Assembly (NCBI GenBank): GCA_024036415.1
Contig: JAMWET010002891.1
Coordinates: 343,501-407,500, forward strand
DNA length: 64,000 nt
Source of the DNA: Prochilodus magdalenae
Taxonomy: Eukaryota > Chordata > Actinopteri > Characiformes > Prochilodontidae
Reading direction: 5' to 3'
Of the stretch, positions 41,491-52,770 are shown in pieces. Both the position numbers and the translations under genes were made by a program. Numbering within the stretch: position 1 is the first letter of the stretch; every line of letters starts with the position of its first letter. Below the pieces are notes generated by a model. That model made no database searches. It saw only the letters and a program-made list of their open reading frames with translations, and was not told the DNA's origin.

Positions 41491-41761
41491 CAAATTACCA
41501 GGTAGGCAATATATAAGCTGTCAGGAGAGGTTAGCAAGAAAAAGTGTAAGGAAATGGACCATTCAGCCATTCATCATGGCTGTACTTGCTGGTTCCAAAT
41601 TGAAAAAATGTCATTCTATCTGCTGGAATTAGAGGATGTTACAGCTTAGCTCATCACAGTGGGTTGAAAATGAGGGAAAAAGCACTGTAATGAATACTCT
41701 TTTTCCTCTTCTCAGTACCAATCTGTCATTACTAATCTAGATGTATGTTTCTGCATGTATG

Positions 41762-41780
41762 TATATATATATATATATAT

Positions 41781-41823
<43 letters not shown>
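41762..41823 (+). repeat. Compound (TA)n(GATA)n microsatellite
   Basis: About 10 TA units followed by about 10 GATA units. Confidence 0.95.
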
Positions 41824-42700
41824 CACATGTAGTACACAAAAAAGGAAAAATGGAGAAAAGAAATCCCTCGCTGGCATCCCAGAGTATCAGTGGAAATCAG
41901 TTTTGTACTCACATGAGATCTGTACTCGACCATCTGCTTGGTGCATACACTCTGCACGGTGCATACACACACACATGCTCACTCTCTCGCGTACTGACAT
42001 TTCAAGACACATCACATACACATGCATACCTAAATTCAGGGGCAACACAAAGACAGGAACAAAGAGCATCCCCACTTATAATCAAATGCATTATATCCAC
42101 ATACACAGACACAGGTTATTAGGTAGCATGATCTCAAGCTATAACTGAGCATTCTAGTTTTCTGCTAATGTGGCATTCTCAAATTATGTTCATAAAAATC
42201 AAAAATAGAAATTATTAGCAAAGAATTTTTGAAGCAGGAACTTCTTTAAAAGTCTCATTATATTAACTTAGTCACTGATGCTGTTTTACTGAAACTGATA
42301 TCACTGATTGTCTTTCTAATAGCTGAAGTTACTTACTCAGTGTTCATTTCTAATCAACATTGCCTTGTTTTTAAAGGAACAATAGGCCTTACCTGGTCAA
42401 ACCTAGCCCAGTTTACATCCACAAATAATGGTAAGCAGCTTATAGTAATGATATTAAAAGTTCAACATTAAAATGGGCCATAATTAATGTGCCTTTGGTC
42501 TCCTCTATAAGTTTGCTCTGCTACAGGTCAAAACCACTAAAAAGAGTGGCTGGATGTTGGATATATGTCCTACTAAGAACTGGACAAGCACCTCTGCACC
42601 TAGTGTCCCTATCTGATGAACTGCTAGGCCACTCCTGCCATACTAAGCTTTCAGAAACACTGGCCTTGGTTTAAACACTACTAGCTAGGCTTCGAGCAGG
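41824..42700. other. Gene desert
   Basis: Short CA-rich patch near 41966-41974, otherwise AT-rich and featureless. Confidence 0.5.
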
Positions 42701-42719
42701 CACTTTAACCCATGCTATC

Positions 42720-43080
42720 ACAGCCTGCTCAGGATTCAGACTCTGCCTCGGTTGCAGAAGTCCATTTTATTATTGTTTTCTCTGGAATCAGCCCATTTTG
42801 TCGTTTAATGGCAGCTCGGAGTGCTGGTGCTGAAATGGCGCCCGGGGGAACAGAGCACGAGCGGCTGAATCTGCCCACCTATTAAGCAGCCTCCATTCAA
42901 TTAGAATGCATGGAAACCTGACGTACCATAACTCACAGCTCTCCACGCCTGCATAAAGCATGTCTGTGGCACAGGCAGCGCACTAAAAACGCTGAGCCAA
43001 TCTCACGACCACTTTTATTGGAAGCTAATTACGGTCCTGATGGCCTTTTTGGGTTTCCGAAAACCAAAGCTGGATTAGTG
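42720..43080. promoter_or_regulatory. Candidate conserved non-coding element
   Basis: Contains CCATTTTATTATTG, GTCGTTTAATGGC, CCTATTAAGCAGCC, TTCAATTAGAATGCATGG and GGAAGCTAATTACGG. A 100-codon frame starting at 43018 overlaps its end and is probably chance. Confidence 0.4.
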
Positions 43081-43224
43081 GTTCACCATGATGAGAGAGC
43101 GCAGAAAGGCTGGGCTCTGGTCAGCATAGTAAATGTGGATGGATGTAGAGAGAGAAAGAGCACGGAGGAGATTATTTCCAGCAAGCACCCACTGCTGAAT
43201 CTCTCTCGCTCTCTCTTTCTCTGC

Positions 43225-43460
43225 TGCCATCAATTAGGCCCCGTCTCAGGCCAGCACGCCCATATTTCCATGTCTAATAAATTATGCCGCATATCAGAAA
43301 TGGCGCGGTTACCTATTTAAAAAACAGGATTGTGTCGGGCGGGCCATAAATATGAAATATGAAAGCCAACAAATTGAGACAGTCAATAAAGTGTGAGATT
43401 TGTTATAGGGCTAAATGCTACGTGGGGAAAGGTGAGACTTACCATCAGGAATTATGATGA
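43225..43460. promoter_or_regulatory. Candidate conserved element with posterior-Hox-type sites
   Basis: Contains TCTAATAAATTATGCCGC, GGCCATAAATATG (CCATAAA at 43344-43350), and GTCAATAAAG (CAATAAA at 43384-43390). These match the HOX13-preferred C(C/A)ATAAA word. It is non-repetitive and lies in the densest candidate block. Confidence 0.42.
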
Positions 43461-43539
43461 TAGAAATAGACTTTGATTGGTGTTTAATTTTTCGCTCTTG
43501 TACAGGCTTGGAAAACAGCAGGCAGGTTCTATTTACTGT

Positions 43540-44060
43540 ATGATTAATAACAGGCCGACTGCGCTTCCGCGAAATGAAGACATTACTTTTAATTTGACTT
43601 TTATTGTAAAAATCACCTTTTTCCTACATTGAGATTGGATTCATTTATTTCATATTATTGCTTAAATGCTCCCTCCTGGTTTTAATTTAAAACTGAAAAA
43701 ATGTATCCTCACCTTTCCTTCCATTTTTTATCTGCAGCAAACAGAGTGTGCCTGTGAAAAGCTTCTTGTTGTTCAGAGTCATCTCTGAATCACCTCATTA
43801 ATTTGCCACAGTCCTATAGTTTAAGCCACTATTGCTGTGCTCAGGGCTTTCTTTAAATCTGTGTAATATCTCTGCCTCTTTCTTTGTTTTGACCTCCCGA
43901 CGGTTTCCGACCTCCCACATTTTTAATTGCTCATTACATAAATCTGCCCCGGCAGCCTGAAATAAAGACTTTTACTGGCAACTCACATGAGCCCATGAAA
44001 GGCCAGCACGCTGACACAGACACAATCCAGACCAGGTCCATTTGTTTGGAATTAGTATGA
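43540..44060. promoter_or_regulatory. Candidate conserved non-coding element
   Basis: Contains CTTTTAATTTGACTTTTATT (TTTATTG at 43600-43606), TTTTTAATTGCTCATTACAT and GAAATAAAGACTTTTACTGG. Several TTTAT/TTTAC and ATTA cores occur in complex DNA. Confidence 0.38.
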
Positions 44061-45225
44061 CCGTTCATGAATGTGCGTGATTGACCAGCAGCACAGGTAG
44101 TCGATCGCAGAGACAGGGATTTCTCTGCTGGTGGTCGATCATGAGGCTTTTAGCAGGTGAGGCCTACCGCGGCGAACAGCAAAGCGTCGCCAGGCCTTCT
44201 CACGCACAGGGGTCAGGAGGGGTCACCTGCGCTGCAGGTCCTGACACCATGACAGATTAAGGGGATGGAGCTCAGCTGATGCGCGCGCTTTGGAGGACCC
44301 ACCGTCTGTATTCGTTCACTGTGCATTAGCTCACACTCGTACCCTGGACGGGGTGGAGGGGTGTGCGTGTGACAGACTCGTAAAGCTCCATGATGGATTT
44401 AGACTAAGGCCAGCCAGATTGGCTCAGAGTGTGGGAGGAGTGGAGCCAGATCAAGCAGGTTTCCGTGGCAACTACTGCCACAGCCCCCCATTTTGCACTG
44501 AGGTGCTCTGACAAGACAGGCCTGCACCTTTCCACTTAGCACCTCGGGTTGAATGTGCGTGCATACCCATGTCTGTGGGTGGGCCACAGTGCTCTGTAAA
44601 TGGAAGTTTATGTTGTAGAAGTGCTAGTTCTTTTCTATATCACTTCTTAACATCAGATTAAAGTCTTCTCTTGCTGTCTAAACCACATATAATGACTGTA
44701 AGATACAGAAAAATACTTTTTCCTCTTGGCTTGTTCAGGCCATGTCTGTTTAGTAGATTTTCCCCTCCAGGATGTTTAATTCTGTGCGTGTTTCATGTGT
44801 GTGCCGCCTCCCAGGCTCCGTGCCCTCTGGGTCAGCCTTTATAGAAGGCCTGTGTTCCTCATAATTTGTTTATGAGCCTGTCAAAGTCAACACTCACTTC
44901 ATTTTCAGGATAATAGCACTTGGACGAGTGGTAGCTAAATGACTTTTTACCGGTCTCTAGGCTGGGTCATTCTGATTGGTTTCATTAGTGCTTTATAAGA
45001 CCCCCCTACCCCCCCACTTCTTCGCTGATTGTTTAGAACCACGCTATCAGCAAACAGGTTTGCTCCACAGATCCACTTGTAGGGTTGTTTTCTGTAAGAC
45101 ATTTCAATTGTTTTACTGCTCATGTGTTTATTCATAAAGTGGCAGCTCGTAGGGGCCTGCATGTTTTTCATTTTTTTTTAATTATTTCTTTTTTTCTTTT
45201 TTCGCAGAGCCACCCAGAGCAGTCT
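44060..45225. other. Gene desert, comparatively GC-rich
   Basis: Complex sequence without a coding signal. A short palindrome, CCTGCGCTGCAGG, lies at 44226-44238, and open frames at 44290-44587 lack known domains. Confidence 0.45.
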
Positions 45226-45229
45226 GGCT

Positions 45230-45360
45230 GCATTTGGCTTGGCTCATATCTGGGGAGAGAAAATTAATGCGTATTAATGGAGCCTATAAAGGCGACTAAT
45301 TGAGCATTCCGGAACTCGCTGAGTTGGGCATCTGCTACTGACATTCTACAGCAATGGGCC
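45230..45360. promoter_or_regulatory. Candidate conserved non-coding element, part 1
   Basis: Contains AAATTAATGCGTATTAATGG, CCTATAAAGGCGACTAATTG and GAGCATTCCGGAAC. The homeodomain sites are dense. A CT tract separates it from part 2. Confidence 0.4.
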
Positions 45361-45366
45361 TGCAGC

Positions 45367-45367
45367 A

Positions 45368-45414
<47 letters not shown>

Positions 45415-45430
45415 TCGCTCTCTCTTTCTC
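45367..45430 (+). repeat. (CT)n microsatellite
   Basis: A CT tract with TTTCTC and CGCTC interruptions, sitting between two complex blocks. Confidence 0.93.
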
Positions 45431-45600
45431 TTGTGCACAATGACACGTGGTCAGGCCATTAAAATCAGACGGGGCAGTCGGGGTCATTACAGAGACAGCC
45501 ATGTTAATGACACCTGATCTTTCAAACGAGCCCTCAGAGCCAACAGTGACTGATCTTTCGCTCTGGGAGGCCGCACTCCCGTTTAAGTGGTCAGGAATAG
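45431..45600. promoter_or_regulatory. Candidate conserved non-coding element, part 2
   Basis: Contains GGCCATTAAAATCAG, GCCATGTTAATGACACC and two TGATCTTTC words (45515 and 45550). It is probably the same block as 45230-45360, split by the CT expansion. Confidence 0.38.
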
Positions 45601-47225
45601 TGGCTTGGAAAGGATGAGGGTGTACTCTGCACCATATGTGTAATCATATCAGACGTGTTCTGTTTGAATACCCCCGCATCTTTAAAAGGCTTCACAGTAA
45701 TGCAGAGTTAGACAACCACTCTGCATGCTCGCATGTGCAGTGCAGCTTTGCTGAACATTCCTATTGCAAGTCCTGCCTGTCTGTCTTCCCTGTCTCCCCA
45801 GATGCCTTCTGAAAACACACGTCTGAGTGTGTGCAGGGAGGGCTTCCTGTGTTTGCGTATGCATGTGTGAGGCGTTGGCCATCATTGTGTTCACACAGCC
45901 ATGCAACGAAGAACAGAAAGGTCACACATCTTCCATTATGGAAGTGTTTTTTTTTTTTTTTTCAATCAACCACAGATTAAACATCTATGAGCACACATCG
46001 TGCAAATCCAGCTGACCTTGGGCACAAGAGAGGAGTTGCACATCTGTAAACCAATCATTGCTCGGCTACCCCTGTCATCCACGCTTCTGTACCCCTACAA
46101 TGCTGTCTCCAGGCTCATACACAAGTGTGCATACACACACACACAGTGCCATAAGACTTGCACGTTTGATGCAGAGCAACACAAAAGAGGGATAGAGCAA
46201 GTTTTACCCGTTGGAAGAATGTCTGCTTTTCATTTTTCATCCAGCCCGTTTGGTTCAAATCATGCCTAATAGAGGAAACATGGTAGGCAGTGAGTATCTC
46301 AACAAATTACCTCAAATGCTTCAGCACATGCCTACCAGGTGGCATCTTTACCCTCTGGGTTATTTTCTCTGTTCACCCATCCAGGCTGGAATTTAATGAA
46401 TTTATCACATCGATTGGCTTGATGATTCACTTGGTGATATTGCTATTATTATGCCTGAGTATTTCTAGTTTGCAGTTAAAGACACATTTTATAACTCCTG
46501 AGGGGCTGCTTTATGTCGATATCTGCGAATAGGCTCCCGCTGCACCCTCCACCCTACCCTCAACCCCCCCACACACAGACTTAGAGGTGTGAAGATTTAG
46601 CTAGAGAACAAGTGTCTGATATGAAGAGCCCACTTTGCACAAGTAGATTACTGAGATTTATAATACTTTGCATTATAGAAAATTATAAATACATTAATGT
46701 GCAGGCAGATAGTAAGAGGATTTGTAGCTAAGCTGCAGACTGTTGTGTTCATTACTCATTGGGAATTATGCCAGCACTGGAGGTGGAAGAAGATGTAGAA
46801 AGCAGCCCATTTTATCTCAAGACAAAATTTATGTGGAGTGCATCCAAGCGCAATATGTGAACATGACCTTTTGGCCTCTTTTTTTATTCGTTTGTCATAA
46901 ACATACGTCAGGTGGACTGTGTATCTCATGGCTGTACTGGCACTTTGGTGTAGTTTCCCAGCTTTCCCAGCTTTTCTTTCTCTGACTTGCAAAGGCCAGA
47001 TCACTGGAGAGCTGGAGAAACGTGAGAAAATGCACTAATAATCTTCCATTAACAGCACACAAAGTGGCAAATGCATAATGTTGTAATCAAGACCACTAGA
47101 GGCCATTAGAAGTCAAGACAGAGACTAAGTAGTAGTTAAGTGAAAGTTCAAGGCCGAGGCCAAGAGTAGCAAGACAGACAAGACCAGATTACAAACTTTT
47201 CAGGGAGGGAAAAATGAAAGTTAGA
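45600..47225. other. Gene desert
   Basis: No gene. Near 47085-47190 is a stretch of repeated CAAGAC/GAGGCCAAG-type words that looks like a decayed repeat. Confidence 0.5.
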
Positions 47226-47227
47226 AT

Positions 47228-47241
47228 TTATATAATTTATA

Positions 47242-47284
<43 letters not shown>

Positions 47285-47285
47285 T

Positions 47286-47317
<32 letters not shown>

Positions 47318-47350
47318 AACAACTACTATATATATAAATATATATATAAA

Positions 47351-47400
<50 letters not shown>
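47228..47400. repeat. (TA)n-rich palindromic array
   Basis: About 170 bp almost entirely of A and T, in several self-complementary TA tracts. It can form hairpins. Tyr/Ile frames across it are artefacts. Confidence 0.93.
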
Positions 47401-47401
<1 letters not shown>

Positions 47402-48635
47402 TGATCATTGATTTTGTCATGCAAAGCAAACTCACACATGTTTTCTCAGAGGCTGGCCTTGAGAATAGTCCACCTGACCCCAAGATTATTTTACACACTA
47501 TTACTCTACACACTCTGTTAGACTTAGGTATTATAACACCATAACCAAAAAAGTAGATTTTTTTTCCTGATATATATTTAAAAATAATAGAAACATACAA
47601 AGTTCAGAAAACTGGAAAACGTTGTGTCATCATATAAATATATATGTATATCTGTTGTTATCACATATAGTTACATTTATTTGCATGGGTTTTGCAGGCT
47701 AGATATTGCACAACAAAAAACTCAATAATATTCGCATATACCTCTAAGGACTGGAGGTGTTTGTATACCATTGACTCTCATAGACACCTCCTTGTAAGTG
47801 GAGGGAGAACTAGAGAACTATATAATTCTGCCCATCTCAGCATTCTCTGCATTTCTCCTGTCTTGCTCTCTCTCTGGCAGAGAGCACAGATCAGTGCTCT
47901 TATAGATCGGCCCACAAAATCAATGCTGTGAATACTAATGACCTTTAAATCTCTGAATGCCCACAAACAAAGCAGGAACATGTCCATTACATCCAACAGC
48001 CAGAGAGCAGAGCTGGCTGCTTTCTATAGAAGTTGTACTGACACACACTAATGCAGCCCAGCTGGCCAATCCTTAGCCTAATCGTACCCGTTATGAGGGA
48101 AATGGTAAAACTTGTAGCAAATGTAACAAGATATTTCTGACATTACACTTTAAATAGTGCACTATATATTGCATATGTGACTATATGTAGTCAGTGGCAA
48201 TGTTAGTTAGTGACTGTAAAGAGTGTTATCTGTTAATTAATGAGGCATTGCCTTCCATTTCGGTGTATGCTTGCGTGTGTGTGCATTTCATGCTGCATAT
48301 GGGGGTTGTTCAGTGTTGCTGTAGCTTTCTCCTGCCTTTGCTGTCAGAATGCAGAACGCCTATTCACAACTTGTCAGCGGTGTCGGGTAGAGCCTGTAAA
48401 AACCTTTTTCCTCTTTCACTAACAACTGCACAGCACACGCACACACGCTTATACTCTTTCAGTCTCGCACACACACGTACACACAGAGTAGGTGCCCACT
48501 CTTCTGACAGGATGTGGTGCTGGCACAAATTGTAATTCATAAAGGTTAAGGGGGTCAATGCCTTTTATTACTAGTCTGAGTGCATGCAGCTTGATGGGGG
48601 CCGCATGCAAATGCAATGTCTCAAGATGTTCGCTC
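47401..48635. other. Gene desert
   Basis: No gene. CA-rich patches lie near 48431-48485. Confidence 0.5.
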
Positions 48636-48639
48636 AACA

Positions 48640-48641
<2 letters not shown>

Positions 48642-48718
<77 letters not shown>
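48642..48718 (+). repeat. (GA)n microsatellite
   Basis: A pure GA tract of about 38 units. Confidence 0.97.
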
Positions 48719-48719
<1 letters not shown>

Positions 48720-48721
<2 letters not shown>

Positions 48722-49703
48722 CAGTGGAGGGCAGCAAATATAAAGTAGGAAAAAGAGACACTGGATACTCCCAGTTTTCTAGAGTTAATCTGGTCTCTAA
48801 CAACTTGTGTAATGAAACTTGACTAGTTTAAGACAGATAAGCAAGCACAAATGAAAGTATGTGAACATGCTAAGCCTATGGTAACTTAAAAAGTAGTAGC
48901 ATGTGTAGAAAAGTGTATTTACTGATTTATCTATTTATTTACTGTACAAGCTGCAAGATACCCAGTAAGCCTATTCTGTTTCCTGAAAGGGGAGTCCATG
49001 ACCAAGACTCCATAGAGACTTGGTGAAGAGTGGGCACATGAGACTCTTTGACCCCCTCTGGTGGTCAGGGACCACAAAGTTCATCTACATGTACATTCAT
49101 TCTACCAAGAAATACTAAAGCTAATGGAAAGCATTAACCTTCCACTACAATAGCCTTAAACAGCAAGCATCAAATCACTCCACGTTAGCTCTTCATCATG
49201 GTTTTGGTTATCGTAAAACTTAGTTTCAAATTAAAACCTTTAGCCACACAAGCCTTTTGCAGGTAAGATTGGATATGCCTGACCTAGTAGTAACTCTGCT
49301 GCAGTGTTCAAGGCTGTGCCATGAATGGCTGTGTTCACCTGTACAGATGAACACACCTGAGGAAGCAGCAGGGGGATTCTACCACTGAAGGCACCAGCAG
49401 AGCCCACTAAGGCTCACCGCACTCATTAGCTTTACCTTCACATGGCCCATAGCACTGGCAAGCCATTCATCATCCTCAACTGCACAAATAGTGCTGCTGA
49501 AATAGTGCACCTTTAAAACAGAGAGACAGAGTCTACAGTCTAATGTCAGGCACTGTGGGAGCACATAACTAAATTCATATTTTCACAGATTGAATGGCGA
49601 GATAGAAAATGTAGAATGATCTGATGTTTCTTTTCCTGTCTGGTATAACAGGTGATGGGAGTTCACCTGAGGAACAGAAAGGGAATCATGTATGGCCTAT
49701 CAC
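48720..49703. other. Gene desert
   Basis: No gene or recognisable repeat before the Tc1-derived block. Confidence 0.5.
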
Positions 49704-49782
49704 CTGCATGCCTAGGTGCTTGGTTTTATACACAAGTGGCCGTGGAAGTGTTTGGAGCACCTGAATTCAATTACTTGGATGG
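49704..49782 (-). mobile_element. Inverted 5' fragment of a Tc1-like transposon
   Basis: On the minus strand this reads CCATCCAAGTAATTGAATTC and continues through the subterminal region of the same Tc1 family, to the GCACCTAGGCATGCAG block. The adjacent plus-strand element lacks this subterminal stretch, having a deletion right after its CATCCAAATCGTTGAA segment. This is therefore either a rearranged piece of the same element or part of a second head-to-head copy. Confidence 0.65.
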
Positions 49783-49794
49783 ATCATTTGTATG

Positions 49795-49796
<2 letters not shown>

Positions 49797-49826
<30 letters not shown>

Positions 49827-49841
49827 CTTGAATACTTTTGG

Positions 49842-49912
<71 letters not shown>

Positions 49913-49946
49913 CTTGAATACTTTTGGCAATATATATATATATATA
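49797..49946. repeat. (TA)n array with two inverted Tc1 terminus copies
   Basis: (TA)n tracts are interrupted by two copies of ACTTGAATACTTTTGGCAAT (from 49826 and 49912, 86 bp apart), each a reverse complement of the Tc1 terminus. The second forms a perfect 13-bp hairpin (49915-49927 with 49947-49959) with the start of the plus-strand element. Confidence 0.85.
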
Positions 49947-50946
49947 GCCAAAAGTATTCACTCACCCATCCAAATCGTTGAACATTAATGAAAGAATAGG
50001 TCGCTCTCGGGAGCTCAGTGAATTACAGGGTGGGACCATGATACAATATCACCTGTGCAAAAAGTCCAGTCATGAAATTTCCTCACTACTAAATGTTCCA
50101 CAGTCAACTGTCAGTGGCAGTACAATAAAGTGGAAGTGATTGGGAACAACAGCAGCTCAGCCACAAAGTGGCAGGCCATGTAAATTGATAGAGCAGGGTC
50201 AACGGATGCTGAGGCACCTAGCACACAGAGGTCAACAACTTTCTACAGAGTCAATCACCACAGACCTCCAGACTTCATATGGCTTTCAGATTAGCTCAAG
50301 AACCGTGCACAGAGAGCTTTGTGGAATGGGTTTCCATGGCCCAGCAGCTGCATCCAAACCCTACATCACCAAGCTCAACGTAGAGTACCAAATGAAGTGG
50401 TGTAAAGCACGCCGCCACTGAACTCTAGAGCGGTGAAGACCTGTCCTCTTGAGTGATGAATCACACTTCTCTGTCTGGCAAACTGATGAGTCTGGGTTTG
50501 ACGGTACTGACTGCATTGTGCCAGGTGTAAAGTTTGGAGTTAAATCTTTTAATGCTTTAGTATACCAAGAAATTCTGGACAATTCCATGCTCCCAACTTT
50601 GTGAGAACATTTTGGGCACGGCCCCTTCCTGTTCCAACATAACTGCACACCAATGCACAAATCAGGGTCCACAAAAACAAGGATGAGTGAGTTTGGTGTG
50701 GAAGTACTTGGCTGGCCTGCACCTTAACCCGATAGAACACCTTTGGGATGAATTAGAGTGGAGACTGCAAGCTCAGACCTTCTCGTCCAACATCAGTGTC
50801 TGAATTCACAAATGTGCTTCTAAAACAACTTAAACGAAATTAAAACTGTCGTAGCTGCAAAGGGTGGGCCGACAGCATATTAAACCCTTGGAATTAAAAA
50901 TGGAAATATATACATACGCTATATTGTCAAAGGTATTCACTCACCC

Positions 50947-50952
<6 letters not shown>
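49946..50952 (+). mobile_element. Tc1-like transposon, dead, with abnormal ends
   Basis: The left terminus, GCCAAAAGTATTCACTCACC, starts at 49947. A 93-codon frame at 50140-50421 encodes the transposase DNA-binding part (GTTAAQPQSGRPCK and on to NVEYQMKWCKARRH). It is followed by a stop where the family has Trp. Beyond it are catalytic-domain pieces: SDESHFSVW, with the first Asp at 50455, and FQHNCTPMHK, where the second catalytic Asp appears replaced by Asn (50641-50643). More stops follow. The C-terminal AAKGGP motif lies near 50860. The right terminus (about 50915-50952) is in direct, not inverted, orientation. Confidence 0.85.

Positions 50953-50989
<37 letters not shown>
50953..50989. 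repeat. (TA)n microsatellite
   Basis: An uninterrupted TA tract between the Tc1 terminus and the foldback element. It is probably a preferred insertion target. Confidence 0.9.
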
Positions 50990-50991
<2 letters not shown>

Positions 50992-50992
50992 A

Positions 50993-51416
50993 AATCAATT
51001 AAAAATAATAATTGTATAGAGTCATCTGAAGCAAAAGGACTCTTTTATATATATATATATATACAATCACACAATCACAGACTGTAGTCCATCTGACTGG
51101 TAATCCTCTAGTCTTTCATCAGTGGTCACATGACGCTGGATAGTTTGGTTGGTGGACGATTCTCAGTCCATATATATATTTTAATCATATATCATATCAT
51201 ATGATATTGAGGTACTTTATATATATATATAAAACACCTATGCTGGACTGAGAATAGTCCACCAACCAAACTATCCAGCGTCCTGTGACCACTGATAAAA
51301 GACTAGAGGATTACCAGTCGGATGGACTACAGTCTGTGATTGTGTGATTGTATATATATATAAAAGAGTCCTTTTGCTTTAGATGACTCTACAATTATTA
51401 TTTTTTATTGATTAGA
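50993..51416. repeat. Large near-perfect inverted repeat (foldback element)
   Basis: The left arm, about 50993-51170, and the right arm, about 51244-51416, are reverse complements. I count roughly six substitutions plus small indels, mostly in the (TA)n run. The AT-rich spacer is about 73 bp. The arms include the reciprocal segments GGTTGGTGGACGATTCTCAG and its complement. No coding potential is seen. It could be a palindromic MITE or an inverted duplication. Target duplications are not recognisable because the flanks are AT-rich. Confidence 0.85.
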
Positions 51417-51719
51417 TACTAAAAGGATCAGAATGATAGACACTTCTGGACAGCAGGCAGTCCAGTCTAGCATGTGCACTCTATGATTAAGCAGGCACGC
51501 TGTTGTATCATGTGGAGAATGTTTCTTGGTGTTGTCATGTAGAAATAAGCATAGATGTCTATGAAAAAGAGGATGTCTGAAAGGCAGCATATGTAGCTGG
51601 AAAATGCTTTCAGCAGTAATGGTGCTTTGACAGATGTGCAGGTTTCCCACTAATACCCCACTATTCAATGACAGATGCTGGCTTTTGAACATTATGCTAG
51701 TAACAACGTGAATAGTCTT

Positions 51720-52190
51720 TTTTTTTTCTTCGGCCCGGAGAACACATGTCCATTATTTCCATAAATAACCTGAAAGGTTGTCTCGTCAGACCACAATGCA
51801 CACTTATGCTAAGCATCAGTCCATTTTAGATGAGCTGGAGTCCAGAGAAGACTGCAGTGTTATGGACACTGTCAACATGACTTCCATTGTGCATAGTGTA
51901 ATCTTGCATTCGTGGATGCAGTAATGGACTGTATGTGCTGAAAATTTTATATCAATCACAGAAACATGGCTGTTTTTAGTGCTTCCAGAAAAGGCATATA
52001 TATTGTAAGCATAAGTGCATCACCTGGTTAACATGTTTTCAAACTGTTCAAACTTTTTGGAGCATGTTTCAATTGAATCAATTTTAGAATGAGCATGCAA
52101 CACCATTAAAATGAGGACAAAATATTACATACTGTGTTTCTACTTTTTTTGTTCTAATACAGGGCAAAATAGATATATAAATCATTTGTA
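51720..52190. mobile_element. Degraded DNA-transposon remnant
   Basis: The segment around 51780-51850 (CTCGTCAGACCACAATGCAC, then CATCAGTCCATTTTAGATGA) matches, from memory, a widespread fish and amphibian transposon. In that family this strand is antisense to the transposase. The tail near 52045-52140 resembles that family's end. No intact frame remains, and the ends are uncertain. Confidence 0.45.
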
Positions 52191-52760
52191 TGAGCAGTAA
52201 GTGTATTTTTGTAAAACACAATTAATCATTAAAATAGACCCAAATCAATGTACATATAGTGCCAAGAATTTCTTGTTGGCTGAAAAGTAGTTGTTCAAAA
52301 TTTCTCCTGAAAGCTTCTGGTCACTGCTTAGATGTAGTAATACAACACCACAACACCTTTTTTAACTTAATGTATTAAGTATGGTTTTTCAAAACTGCAC
52401 ATTGGACAACTACAGTTAATACTGGGTATCTGTGAATAGACTTGGAATACACTAAATGAGGTTATTGTTGTAAATATGTATGTAATAGTGTGCCATAAAG
52501 CTCATAGTATTTACAGTGTACTCAATGTCTGGATCTTTATATGAGAGGTAGCATATTACATATTACACAATACATTCATTAATACATATTGTACTTGATT
52601 TCCTTGCGTAAAACCAATACGATATTAAACTAGGTAAGGTATTAAATGACAAAAAAGATGCTGTTATCTAGTTGTAATGTATATATTGTGCTGAATATTC
52701 AGGTGAACTTATCTGGCTTTATAGAGTATTAAACATTTGTGGTCTGTTTCAATAAAGCTT
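52190..52760. other. AT-rich sequence upstream of atp5mc3
   Basis: Unremarkable AT-rich DNA up to the CpG-containing promoter. No gene or recognisable repeat is seen. Confidence 0.5.
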
Positions 52761-52770
52761 TAATACGACC

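Noticed and set aside
43018..43320. 100-codon frame in the enhancer-like cluster
   Set aside because: No recognisable domain, no splice or promoter signals. The sequence reads as a candidate non-coding element, and the frame is probably chance.
47244..47600. 118-codon Tyr/Ile-rich frame
   Set aside because: It comes from TA repeats.
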